From contig NZ_JAKSYH010000173.1 of the NCBI RefSeq assembly GCF_022829295.1, positions 1 through 63,653 of the forward strand: DNA of 63,653 nucleotides. The letters run 5' to 3'. Position numbers and translations under genes: made by a program. This stretch comes from Methylobacterium sp. J-088. GTDB taxonomy: Bacteria > Pseudomonadota > Alphaproteobacteria > Rhizobiales > Beijerinckiaceae. Under the pieces are notes generated by a model. The model did not search any database and had not been told where the DNA came from. It was given only the letters and a program-made list of their open reading frames with translations. Of the stretch, positions 45,158-61,481 are shown one piece after another; within the stretch, counting starts at the first letter, position 1, and each line of letters begins with the position of its first letter.

Positions 45158-48100
45158 GCGCCTTGAACGTGCGTGCCTTGGAACAGCTGGCCGATCTCGT
45201 CGGCGTTGCCGCGGGCTATACCGATGCCTTCGGCAAGCCCGTCGAGACGCCCCTTGAGGTGCGCCGGGGCCTGCTGGCGGCCCTGGGCTTCGCGGTAGAG
45301 GACGAGGCGGCGATCGCCGAGAGCCTGGAGCAGGTCGAGCGCCTGCGCCGCGGCCTGATTCCGCCGCTCCTGCCCGTGGAGGCCCGCCGGGCGGCCCGGG
45401 TGCCGGTGCGGCTCCAGAACGGTGCGCCCCACACCTTGGTCTGGCGCCTCGTGGATGAACGCGGCACGGCGCGCGCGGGGCGGGCGAACCCGCACGGGTC
45501 CGAGCCCGGCTTCGAGCTGCCGCCGCTGACCCCGGGCTACCATCGCCTCACCGTCCAGGCCGGGCAGAGCCGCACCGAAGCCTGGGTGATCGCCGCGCCG
45601 CAGCGTTGCTGGCGCCCGCGGCCCTACACGGAGGAGGGGGCCTCCGACTGGGGTCTGGCCGCGCAGCTCTACGGCCTGCGCTCGACGACCAATATCGGCA
45701 TCGGCACCTACGCGGATGCCGGCGAGGCCGCCCGCGAGGCTGCCTTGCGCGGGGCGGCGTTCTTGGGGCTCAGCCCGGTCCACGCCCTGTTCGGCTCCGA
45801 CCGGACCAAGATCTCGCCCTACTCGCCCTCCTCGCGCCTGTTCCTCGAGACCCTGTTCATCGCCCCGCGCAGCCTGCCGGGGCTCGCCGGATCCCGGGCC
45901 GAGGCGCTGCTCGCCGAGCGGGAAGACGCCATCACGGCTTTGCGCGAGGCGGCGCTTGTCGATCATCAGGGCGTGCACGACGTGCTCGACCCCGTGCTCC
46001 GGGCCCTCTGGGCGGATTCGCCGGCCCGGGCCGGGACGGACGCGGATTTCGAGCGCTTCCGCCAGGAGGGCGGCGCGGATCTGGAATCGCACGCGACCTT
46101 CGAGGCCCTGTCGGAGCATTTCCGGGGGCAGGGGGCGCACTGGCTGGGCGACTGGCCGGAGGATTATCGCCGCGCCGGCACGGAGGCCGTGACGGCCTTC
46201 GCGGCGGAGAACGCGGAACTCGTCGGCTACCATGCGTGGCTGCAACACCTCGCCGACCGTCAGCTCGAAGAGGCCTCCGCGGCGGCCCTCGGGTCGGGCA
46301 TGCGGGTCGGGCTCTACCGCGACCTCGCGGTCGGCGCCGACCGGGGCGGGTCCGAGATCTGGTCCCATCCCGAGCGCTTCGCCGACAAGGTCTCGATCGG
46401 CGCGCCGCCCGACCTGCTGGCGCCCAAGGGCCAGAACTGGGGCCTGCCGGCCTTCGACCCGCTGACGATGGAGCGCGACGGCCTCGCGGCCTTCCGCGCC
46501 CTGGTCCAGGCCAACATGCGCCACGCGGGCGCGATCCGGATCGACCACGCCTTCCAGCTCGCCCGCCTGTTCCTGATCCCGCTCGGCGCGGGTGCCCAGG
46601 CCGGCGCCTACGTGGCGATGCCGTTCGAGCCGATGCTGGCGGTGCTGCGGCTGGAGAGCCACCGCAACAAGTGCCTCGTCATCGCGGAAGACCTCGGCAC
46701 CGCGCCCGAAGGTTTTTCCGACGCTCTGATGCGGGCGGGCGTGCTCAGCTACCGGATCCTCGCCTTCGAGCGGGAGGCCGATGGCCGGTTCAAGGCGCCC
46801 TCGGCCTATCCGCGCGACGCGCTCACCGCCATCACCACCCACGACTTGCCGACCTTCGTTGGCTGGTGGCGCGGGGTCGATACCGACACCCGCCAGTCGC
46901 TCGGCCTGTACGATCAGGACCGGGCCGAGGCCGAGCGCGCCGAGCGCGTGGTCGAGCGCCGCCGCCTGACCGAGGCGCTGGCGGGCGAGCAGCTGCTCCC
47001 CACCGCCGAGCCGCCGGATGCCGCGCCCTTCGAGGCCGCCGCCCGCTACCTCGCCCGCGCACCCTCGATGCTCACCGCGGTCCAGTACGAGGATGTGGTC
47101 TCGGAACTTGCTCAGGCCAACGTGCCGGGCTCGACCGAGGGCTACCCGAACTGGCGGCGCAAGCTCGACCGGGACCTCGCGGCGATCGCCGCCCCCGGCG
47201 GCCCGCTGGCCAAGCTCGCCGCGGCCCTGTCGTCCGAGGCGCGGGGCCCGCGCTCGGGGGCCGCGCGGCTCGCGGTGCCGCCGCCGCGCTCGACCTACCG
47301 GCTGCAGTTCCACAAGGACTTCACCTTCGCGGATGCGGGCCGGATCGTCCCCTACCTGCACCGGCTCGGGATCAGCCACGTCTATGCCTCACCGCTCCAG
47401 AAGGCGCGGCCTGGATCGACCCACGGCTACGACATCGTCGATCACGGCGCGATCAACCCGGAACTCGGCGGCGAGGCGGGCTTCATCCAGCTCTCCGAGA
47501 CGCTCCGCGCCCACGGGATCAAGCTCCTCCTCGACATCGTGCCGAACCACATGGGCGTCGGCGGGTCCGACAATCCGTGGTGGCTCTCGGTCTTGGAATG
47601 GGGCTCCCTGTCCCCGTTCGCCGATGCGTTCGACATCGACTGGCAGCGGCTCGGGGCCGGGCGCAACCTCGTGATCCCGTTCCTAGGCGAGCGCTACGGC
47701 GAGGCCCTGGAGCAGGGCACGCTGGACCTGAAGTTCGACCCTGAGAAGGGCGCCTTCAGTGTCTGGCACTACGAGCACCAATTGCCGATCCGGCCGCTGA
47801 GCTATCCGACGATCCTCAACCGGGTGATCGCCGCCATCGGGGCCGTGGACGACGACACCACCGCGGAACTGCTCGCCATCTCCGAGCGGCTGCGCGCCAT
47901 GTCGATCGACACCGACGAGACCCGCCGCAAAAGCTTCCCCGAGGAGGCCGAGGGGCTGAAGCGCCGGCTCGCCGAGATCCACGGCGTCTCGCCGCTGATC
48001 CAGGAGGCCACAGCCAGCACGCTCGCGCTGCTCAACGGCTTCAAGGGCCGCCCCGACAGCTTCGGGCCGCTGCACCGCCTGTTGGAGGCGCAGGCCTATC

Positions 48101-50070
48101 GGCTGGCCCATTGGCGGGTGGCGTCGAGCGACATCAACTACCGCCGCTTCTTCGACGTGAACTCGTTGGCGGGATTGCGGGTCGAGCTGTCGGACATCTT
48201 CCACCGCTCGCACGAGACCGTATTCCGGCACGTCCGCGAGGGCCGGATCGACGGGTTGCGCATCGACCACATCGACGGGCTCGCCGACCCGCTGGGCTAT
48301 GCACGGGCGCTTCAGGCGGCGGTCGGGCCGGGCTTCTACGTGGTGGTCGAAAAAATCCTGGAGCCGGGGGAGCGGCTGCGGCCCTGGCCGGTGGCCGGGA
48401 CCACGGGCTACGACGTGCTCAACCAGCTCGACGGTATCCTGGTCGACAAGGGAAAGCGCGGGAAGGTCGAGCGGCTCTATACCTGGGCCACGGGCTTCGA
48501 CGAGCCCTACGGCTTCCAGCTCCGCGCGGCCAAGGCCGAGATCCTGGAGATCAGCTTCGCCAGCGAGCTGGAGGTGCTGACCTCCGACCTCAAGGAGGCC
48601 GCCGATGCCGACCGGCGCACCCGCGACTTCACCGTCAATGCCCTGCGCCGGGCGCTGATCGAGATCATCGCGCGCTTCCCGACCTACCGGAGCTACCTGC
48701 CGCAGGAATTGGAGGAGGGCGAGGTCGAGCCCGAGGATGTCCGCCTGATCGAGGGCGCGGTCGCCAAGGCCAAGCGCTGGTCGAGCCTGCCGGATCGCTC
48801 GGTCCACGATTTCGCCGCCGAGGTCCTGCTCGGGCGGATCGAGACCACGGGGCCGGGCCGGCCGGATCCGCGGGTAGTCCTGCGCTTCCGCCGCCGGTTC
48901 CAGCAGCTCACCGGCCCGGTCATGGCCAAGAGCCTGGAGGACACGCTGTTCTACCGCTACGCGTGCCTTCTGGGCCTCAACGAGGTCGGCGGCGATCCGG
49001 GCGAGTACGGGATCGACGCCGAGCATTTCCACGACCTGCAGATCGCCCGCGCCCGGGACTGGCCGAGCGCCATGATCACCACCGCGACCCACGACACCAA
49101 GCGCGGCGAGGATGCCCGGACCCGACTGCTCGCCCTGTCGGAGATCCCGGAGGAATGGGCCAAGGCCTGGGACCTGTGGCAGCGGACGGCCGGGCCGCAC
49201 CTCGCCCGGATCGACGGCGAACCGGCCCCCGACGCCAACGACCAGTGGATGTTCTTCCAGGCGATCCTGGGCGCGTGGCCCCTGGAACTGCTGGAGCAGG
49301 ACGAGCCCGGAGCGATCGAAGATTTCCGCAACCGGCTGATCGCCTACGGCGAAAAGGCCATGCGCGAGGGCAAGCGCCGGTCGAGCTGGGTCAACGTCGA
49401 CGAGGTTTACGAGGGCGCGGTCAAGAAGCTGTTCACGGCGCTGATCGCACCGGGATCGGACTTCCTGCGGGAGCTCCGGCCCTTCGCCCGTCGGCTCGCC
49501 CATCTCGGCATGCTGGCCAGCCTCGGCCGCACGGTCCTGAAATGCACCCTGCCGGGCCTGCCCGACACCTACCAGGGCACGGAGATCTGGGATTTCTCCT
49601 TCGTCGATCCCGACAACCGGCGCCCGGTGGATTATCCGGCCCTGGAACGGATGCTCGAACAGGGCGGCGAACCGGCGGCGCTGCTGGCGCAATGGCCGGA
49701 TGGGCGGATCAAGCAGGCGACGCTGACGCGGTTGCTGGCCGAGCGGGCCGAGCGCCCGGATTTCTACGCGATCGCCGCCCACGAGCCCGTCGACGCCACG
49801 GGGGCGCGGGCCGACCATGTCGTTGCCTACCGGCGGACCGATCCCGGCCAGGAGGGTGGCGACCTGTTCGTGGCGGTGCCGCGGCTCGTTGCGGGTCTTG
49901 TGGGCGAGGCAGGCTGGTCGAGCGAGGCTTTTGCCGGCACCCGGGTCGATCTCGGGGCCGGGACCCGCTGGCGGGACCTCGTCACGGGGCGGGGGGTCGA
50001 AGGGGAGGGGGCCGATCTCGGCGACCTCCTGCGCGACCTGCCCTACGCGGTGCTGCGACGGGAGCCGTGA
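45154..50070 (+). CDS. malQ-treY: MalQ-TreY fusion: 4-alpha-glucanotransferase / malto-oligosyltrehalose synthase
   Basis: 1638 aa bifunctional protein. Residues about 1-695 are a GH77 glucanotransferase: nucleophile in IRIDHAFQLARLF (Asp 464), Glu in VIAEDLGTAPEGF, Asp in ITTHDLPTFVGWWRG. After a short Ala/Gly/Arg linker, residues about 705-1638 are TreY: PPRSTYRLQFHKDFTFADAG, DIVPNHMGVGGSDNPWW, the catalytic Asp in LRIDHIDGLADPLG (Asp 1038), VVVEKILEPGE, and TATHDTKRGEDARTRL. MalQ remakes chains of usable length and TreY converts their reducing end to trehalose. GTG overlaps the treZ stop. Such fusions are known in a few alphaproteobacteria. All active-site residues are present in both halves. 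Confidence 0.94.
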   Translation: MSALNVRALEQLADLVGVAAGYTDAFGKPVETPLEVRRGLLAALGFAVEDEAAIAESLEQVERLRRGLIPPLLPVEARRAARVPVRLQNGAPHTLVWRLVDERGTARAGRANPHGSEPGFELPPLTPGYHRLTVQAGQSRTEAWVIAAPQRCWRPRPYTEEGASDWGLAAQLYGLRSTTNIGIGTYADAGEAAREAALRGAAFLGLSPVHALFGSDRTKISPYSPSSRLFLETLFIAPRSLPGLAGSRAEALLAEREDAITALREAALVDHQGVHDVLDPVLRALWADSPARAGTDADFERFRQEGGADLESHATFEALSEHFRGQGAHWLGDWPEDYRRAGTEAVTAFAAENAELVGYHAWLQHLADRQLEEASAAALGSGMRVGLYRDLAVGADRGGSEIWSHPERFADKVSIGAPPDLLAPKGQNWGLPAFDPLTMERDGLAAFRALVQANMRHAGAIRIDHAFQLARLFLIPLGAGAQAGAYVAMPFEPMLAVLRLESHRNKCLVIAEDLGTAPEGFSDALMRAGVLSYRILAFEREADGRFKAPSAYPRDALTAITTHDLPTFVGWWRGVDTDTRQSLGLYDQDRAEAERAERVVERRRLTEALAGEQLLPTAEPPDAAPFEAAARYLARAPSMLTAVQYEDVVSELAQANVPGSTEGYPNWRRKLDRDLAAIAAPGGPLAKLAAALSSEARGPRSGAARLAVPPPRSTYRLQFHKDFTFADAGRIVPYLHRLGISHVYASPLQKARPGSTHGYDIVDHGAINPELGGEAGFIQLSETLRAHGIKLLLDIVPNHMGVGGSDNPWWLSVLEWGSLSPFADAFDIDWQRLGAGRNLVIPFLGERYGEALEQGTLDLKFDPEKGAFSVWHYEHQLPIRPLSYPTILNRVIAAIGAVDDDTTAELLAISERLRAMSIDTDETRRKSFPEEAEGLKRRLAEIHGVSPLIQEATASTLALLNGFKGRPDSFGPLHRLLEAQAYRLAHWRVASSDINYRRFFDVNSLAGLRVELSDIFHRSHETVFRHVREGRIDGLRIDHIDGLADPLGYARALQAAVGPGFYVVVEKILEPGERLRPWPVAGTTGYDVLNQLDGILVDKGKRGKVERLYTWATGFDEPYGFQLRAAKAEILEISFASELEVLTSDLKEAADADRRTRDFTVNALRRALIEIIARFPTYRSYLPQELEEGEVEPEDVRLIEGAVAKAKRWSSLPDRSVHDFAAEVLLGRIETTGPGRPDPRVVLRFRRRFQQLTGPVMAKSLEDTLFYRYACLLGLNEVGGDPGEYGIDAEHFHDLQIARARDWPSAMITTATHDTKRGEDARTRLLALSEIPEEWAKAWDLWQRTAGPHLARIDGEPAPDANDQWMFFQAILGAWPLELLEQDEPGAIEDFRNRLIAYGEKAMREGKRRSSWVNVDEVYEGAVKKLFTALIAPGSDFLRELRPFARRLAHLGMLASLGRTVLKCTLPGLPDTYQGTEIWDFSFVDPDNRRPVDYPALERMLEQGGEPAALLAQWPDGRIKQATLTRLLAERAERPDFYAIAAHEPVDATGARADHVVAYRRTDPGQEGGDLFVAVPRLVAGLVGEAGWSSEAFAGTRVDLGAGTRWRDLVTGRGVEGEGADLGDLLRDLPYAVLRREP

Positions 50071-50090
50071 GGGAAGTAGGATCCACTACG

Positions 50091-50264
50091 CTCCCTCCCC
50101 CCTTTGCGGGGGAGGGTGGGCCGGCCGTCAGGCCGGGTCGGGAGCGGGGAACCCGGCTTCCGGAAAAGGCGTGATCTGCGTGAAGGCCACAGCCGAGTTC
50201 TGCACCGTTGCTCCCCTCTCCCGACCCCCTTCGGGGGCCACCCTCCCCCGCAGAGGGGGGAGGG
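50091..50264. repeat. inverted pair of REP-like hairpins
   Basis: CTCCCTCCCCC ctttgc GGGGGAGGG (50091-50116) and CCCTCCCCCGCAGAGGGGGG (from about 50241) face each other about 125 bases apart, with a CCCCCTTCGGGGG hairpin between. This compound layout, just after the treY stop, resembles the bacterial interspersed mosaic elements of other genomes. Confidence 0.65.
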
Positions 50265-50394
50265 GAAAACGCGCGGTTGGCAGGACCCTCCGCAGCCCTG
50301 TCACGCAACTCTGCTGAGACACGTCGAACCGGATCGCGCGGCACGCCTGCGTAGTTCGGGCGTTACGACACAGGAACGGGAGCCAGAAGCCAGC

Positions 50395-53790
<3,396 letters not shown>

Positions 53791-53939
53791 GGCTACCCGT
53801 GGCACTCGATCATGGCAGTTGATGCCGGCGGGGGGCCTCCCCGTCGCCGGCCACGATATCCGCGCGGTGAGAGACCGCCCGCGCCCCGGTTGGTTCCCCC
53901 GCCGGTCCCGTCAGATCCGACCGATGAGGCAGCGACGCG

Positions 53940-57214
<3,275 letters not shown>

Positions 57215-57218
<4 letters not shown>

Positions 57219-59494
57219 CGGCGATCGACGAGACCTTCGCAGGACGGGCCGACCCGGAGGTTGGGCCGGCACGGAGCGCGGATGTCCCGGGTTCCGCCGG
57301 CACGGCGGCGAGCGTCCATCCGGACGCGATCGCCGCCCTGATGAGCGCGAGCCACGGCGACCCCTTCTCGGTGCTCGGCCCCCACCGGGTCGGCTCCGGG
57401 GCCTGGGAAGTGCGCGCCGTGCTGCCCGAGGCGAAGACCGCCGCCCTGGTGATGGAGGGCCGCACCGTGCCGTTCGAGAAGCGCCACCCGGACGGGTTCT
57501 GGGTCGCCCGGATCGAGGGGGAGGGCCGGCCGCTCTACGAGATCGAGGTCGAGGCCTGGGACGGCACCAAGCGCCGCCGCTACGATCCCTACGGCTTCGG
57601 CTCGTCGATCGAGCAATACGACGTGGCCTCGCTCCGCGAGGTCGGCACCAACCTCGTCTACCGGATCCTCGGCGCCCAGTCGGGTCAGCTCGACGGGATC
57701 GACGGATTCCGCTTCGCCGTCTGGGCACCCAATGCCCGTAAGGTCAGCGTGGTCGGCGACTTCAACGATTGGGACGGTCGGCGCCATCCGATGCGCCTCT
57801 GGCAGGATGGCGGCGTCTGGGAGCTGTTCGTGCCGGGCCTCACGGCCGGGGTGCGCTACAAGTTCGAGATCCGCGGCCCCGACGGCGCCCTGATCCCGCT
57901 CAAGGCCGATCCGGTCGCCTTCGCGGCCCAGCACCCGCCGGAGACCGCATCGGTCACCTACGGGGTCGGGGAGTTCGACTGGCGCGATTCCGGCTGGATG
58001 AGCACCCGGGGCGCCAAGGACCCGCGCCACACGGCGATCTCGATCTACGAGGTCCATCTCGGCTCGTGGGCGCGGGTGCCGGAAGAGGGCAACCGCTACC
58101 TGACCTACAAGGAGCTGGGCGAGCGGCTGATCCCCTACGTCAAGGATATGGGCTTCACCCATATCGAGATGCTGCCGATCACCGAATTCCCGTTCGACGG
58201 CTCCTGGGGCTACCAGCCGGTCTCGCTGTTCGCGCCGACCAGCCGCTTCGGCACGCCCGATGATTTCGCCGCCTTCGTGGACGCCGCCCACGAGGCCGGA
58301 ATCGGCATCCTGCTCGACTGGGTGCCGGGCCACTTCCCGCTCGACGCCCACGGGCTCGGCCTGTTCGACGGCACGCATCTCTACGAGCATGCCGACCCGC
58401 GCCAGGGCTTCCACCAGGATTGGGGCACCTACATCTACAATTTCGGGCGCACCGAGGTCGCGACGTTCCTGGCCGCCAACGCCCGGTTCTGGCTGGAGCA
58501 TTACCATCTCGACGGCCTGCGCGTGGATGCGGTCGCCTCGATGCTCTACCTCGACTACTCGCGCCGCCAGGGCGAGTGGATCCCGAACCGCTACGGCGGC
58601 AACGAGAACCTCGACGCGATCGACTTCCTGCGCAAGACCAACGAGGCGACCTACAGCCACGCCCCGGGCACGATCACGGTGGCGGAGGAATCGACCTCCT
58701 GGCCGGGCGTCTCGCACCCGACCTATACCGGGGGCCTGGGCTTCGGCTTCAAGTGGAACATGGGCTGGATGCACGACACCCTGCATTTCATGCAGGAGAA
58801 CCCGATCCACCGCCGCTACCACCATCACAACCTGACCTTCGGGCTGCTCTACGCCTTCTCGGAGAATTTCATCCTGCCGTTGTCCCACGACGAGGTGGTG
58901 CACGGAAAGGGCTCGCTGCTTGGCAAGATGCCGGGCGACCGCTGGCAGAAATTCGCCAATCTCCGGGCCTATTACGGCTTCATGTGGGGGCATCCCGGCA
59001 AGAAGCTGCTGTTCATGGGCGGCGAGTTCGGCCAGGAGCGGGAGTGGAACCACGATATCAGCCTGGACTGGCACCACCTCGACGACCCGCTGCACAAGGG
59101 CGTCAAGGACGTGGTCAGGGACCTCAACCGGCTTTACGTCTCGACCCCGGCCCTCTACAGCCGCGACGTCGAACACACAGGCTTCCAGTGGCTGGTGGCG
59201 GACGATCAGGACAACAGCGTGATCGCCTGGGCCCGCAAGGGCGCCAAGCCCGGCGAGGTGGCGATCGTGGTGTCGAACTTCACGCCGGTGCCGCGGGAGG
59301 GCTACCGGGTCGGCGTGCCGCAGGCGGGCTTCTATCGCGAGGCGTTCAACTCGGATGCCGGGATCTACGGTGGGTCCAACCTGGGCAACCAGGGTGGTTG
59401 CCACGCCGACGATCAGGCGAGCCACGGCCAGAAACAGAGCCTGTCGCTGACCCTGCCGCCGCTGGCGACGATGATCTTCCTGCTGGAGGGGTGA
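57215..59494 (+). CDS. glgB: 1,4-alpha-glucan branching enzyme
   Basis: 759 aa GH13_9 enzyme adding alpha-1,6 branches to the linear product of GlgE or GlgA. It has two CBM48-like N-terminal domains (about 40-140 and 160-260; [20 protein letters not shown]), then the barrel: nucleophile Asp 438 in [19 protein letters not shown], Glu 491 in [11 protein letters not shown], and [15 protein letters not shown]. The first ATG overlaps the treS-mak stop (ATGA). A C-terminal insertion near the end ([10 protein letters not shown]) is usual. Two REP hairpins follow. Confidence 0.96.
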
Positions 59495-59502
59495 GAGAAA
59501 CC

Positions 59503-59694
59503 CCTCTCCCCGCCTGCGGGGAGAGGCCCGCACGGACCTCGTCGTCCGTGCGGGAAGCGGAGGCGAAGCCGGAGCGGCGGTGAGGGGGCGATTCCGGAAG
59601 AGTTTCGTCCTTACGAGCCCCCTCACCTTCGGCTGCCGCCTCGCTCCGGCGACGACAGGGTCGCCGAAGCCCTCTCCCCGCCTGCGGGGAGAGG
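59503..59694. repeat. pair of CCTCTCCCC/GGGGAGAGG hairpins between converging genes
   Basis: CCTCTCCCCGCCTGCGGGGAGAGG occurs at 59503-59526 and identically at 59671-59694. Next to the first is a perfect CCCGCACGGAC/GTCCGTGCGGG hairpin (59527-59554). They fill the gap between the 3' ends of glgB and glgA and probably act as a bidirectional terminator; the identical copies suggest recent duplication. Confidence 0.75.
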
Positions 59695-59706
59695 GGACGC
59701 TAGTCC

Positions 59707-61323
59707 CTACGCCGCCCGCCAGCGCAACGCCGTGCTGTTGCCGATCGCCCGCCCGTACAGCCCGGCGTAATTGTCGGCCGCCTGATCCCAGCCGAAGCGA
59801 GACGCCATCGCGCGCCGCCGCATGGCGTTGAGGCGCTTCTTCTGGCCGAACGCCTCCAGCGCCCGCCGCACCGCCCCGCCGAAGGACGACGCCGACGGTT
59901 CCGCGAAGGTGAAGCCCGTCACCCCGTCCTCGACCGTGTCGGCCAAGCCCCCGGTGCGCCGCACGATCGGCAGGGAGCCGAAGCGCTGCGCGTACATCTG
60001 GGCCAGCCCGCAGGGCTCGAAGCGCGAGGGCATCAGCAGGAAGTCGCTGCCCGCGAACATCCGCCGGGCCTGTGCCTCCTCGAAGCCGACATGCACGCCG
60101 ACCGCGTCGGGATGGCGCTTGGCGAGGCCGCAGAGCGCATGCTCGAACCGGCCTTCGCCCTGACCGATCACCACGAGCTGGCCGCCGCCGGCCACGATGG
60201 TCTCGGCCGCCTGCAGGCTCAGGTCGATGCCCTTCTGGTGCACGAGGCGCGACACGATCGCGAAGAGCGGCCCGCGGGAGACCGCCAGGCCGAATTGCCG
60301 GCGCACCGCCTCGGCGTTGGCGCGCTTGCCCTTCCAGTCGTCGACCTCGAAGCGTGTGGCGAGGTGCGGATCGGTGCTGGGGTCCCAGGTCTCGTCGATG
60401 CCGTTGAGGATGCCGGCGAGCCGGCCCTGGCCGGCGCGGGTGCGCAGCAGCCCGTCGAGGCCGCAGCCCATCTCGGGAGTCTGGATCTCCCGGGCGTAGG
60501 TCTCGCTCACCGTCGTGACCTGCGAGGCGTAGAAGATCCCGGCCTTCAGGAAGGAGAGTTGCCCGTAGAACTCGGCGCCGTCCACCTGGAAGGCCGAGTC
60601 CGGCACGCCGAGGCGCCCGAGGCTGTCCCGGGGAAACAGGCCCTGATAGGCGAGGTTGTGGATCGTCAGCACGCTCGGCACCCGCCGGCCGCGCCACGCG
60701 AGGTAGGCCGGAGCGAGGGCTGCCTGCCAGTCGTTGAGATGGAGAAGGTCGGCCGCCCAGTCGGGGTCGGCGCCGGATGCGAGTTCCGCCGCCGCGAGGC
60801 TGAGCCGGGCGAAGCGCAGGTCGTTGTCGCCGAAATCCCCGTTCTGGTCGCCGTACGGCGTGCCGTCGCGCTCGTAGAGGTCGGGGCTGAGCAGGACGTA
60901 GATGCGCAGGCCGTCGGCCGCCTCGACGAGGCCGAGGTCGCAGGGTGGCACGCCCGCGAAACCGTCGAGCCGCGCCACCACCGGGATCTCCGGGAACGCC
61001 GCCCGGACTTCGCGATAACCGGGGATCAGCACGCGGATGTCGTAATGCGGCACCAGGGCCCGGGGCAGGGCGGCCGAGACCTCGCCGAGACCGCCGGTCT
61101 TCACGAAATCGGCCATCTCGGGGGTGGCGTAGAGGATGCGGCGGCGCAGCGAAGCCGGTCGGGCGGCTTGCGTGAGGGACCGCGACGCGTCGCCCGCGTC
61201 GGACGACCAATCCGCCAGGGACCCACCACGGCGCGCATCGAGCATCGGCATTGATCCTGGCCGGGCGGGATGCCCCGGTCTGGCAGACGATCGGGCCGAC
61301 ACGGCTGTCGCGATCTCAACCAC
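59707..61323 (-). CDS. glgA: glycogen synthase (ADP-glucose)
   Basis: 538 aa GT5 glucosyltransferase extending alpha-1,4-glucan from ADP-glucose. It shows the N-terminal KTGGLGEV (ADP-glucose binding, about 75-82), HLNDWQAALAPAYL, TIHNLAYQGLF, AIVSRLVHQKGIDL and PSRFEPCGLAQMYAQRFGSLPIVRRTGGL. An unusual 60-residue Ser/Ala/Arg-rich N-terminal extension precedes the usual start. GTG at 61323 is chosen because GGAGGAG lies eight bases upstream; ATGs at 61251 or 61245 would remove part of the extension. It converges with glgB. glgC is not in the window. Confidence 0.93.
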   Translation of the reverse strand: MVEIATAVSARSSARPGHPARPGSMPMLDARRGGSLADWSSDAGDASRSLTQAARPASLRRRILYATPEMADFVKTGGLGEVSAALPRALVPHYDIRVLIPGYREVRAAFPEIPVVARLDGFAGVPPCDLGLVEAADGLRIYVLLSPDLYERDGTPYGDQNGDFGDNDLRFARLSLAAAELASGADPDWAADLLHLNDWQAALAPAYLAWRGRRVPSVLTIHNLAYQGLFPRDSLGRLGVPDSAFQVDGAEFYGQLSFLKAGIFYASQVTTVSETYAREIQTPEMGCGLDGLLRTRAGQGRLAGILNGIDETWDPSTDPHLATRFEVDDWKGKRANAEAVRRQFGLAVSRGPLFAIVSRLVHQKGIDLSLQAAETIVAGGGQLVVIGQGEGRFEHALCGLAKRHPDAVGVHVGFEEAQARRMFAGSDFLLMPSRFEPCGLAQMYAQRFGSLPIVRRTGGLADTVEDGVTGFTFAEPSASSFGGAVRRALEAFGQKKRLNAMRRRAMASRFGWDQAADNYAGLYGRAIGNSTALRWRAA

Positions 61324-61481
61324 GGTCAATGCTCCTCCGCCGCGACGGTTCCGCTGCGACGCACAAAATAGGCCATCCGCGGTCTTAAGCTTTGGTTACG
61401 CCATAGTGCAATGCCGCATGAGTCGCACCCAGAACGCGCCCTTCTAGCCATAGAAGCTTCTATTCGAGTCCCGGCGGGCGT

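Noticed and set aside
61440..61480. tRNA T-loop-like TTCGAGTCCCGG
   Set aside because: No matching acceptor, D or anticodon arms around it.
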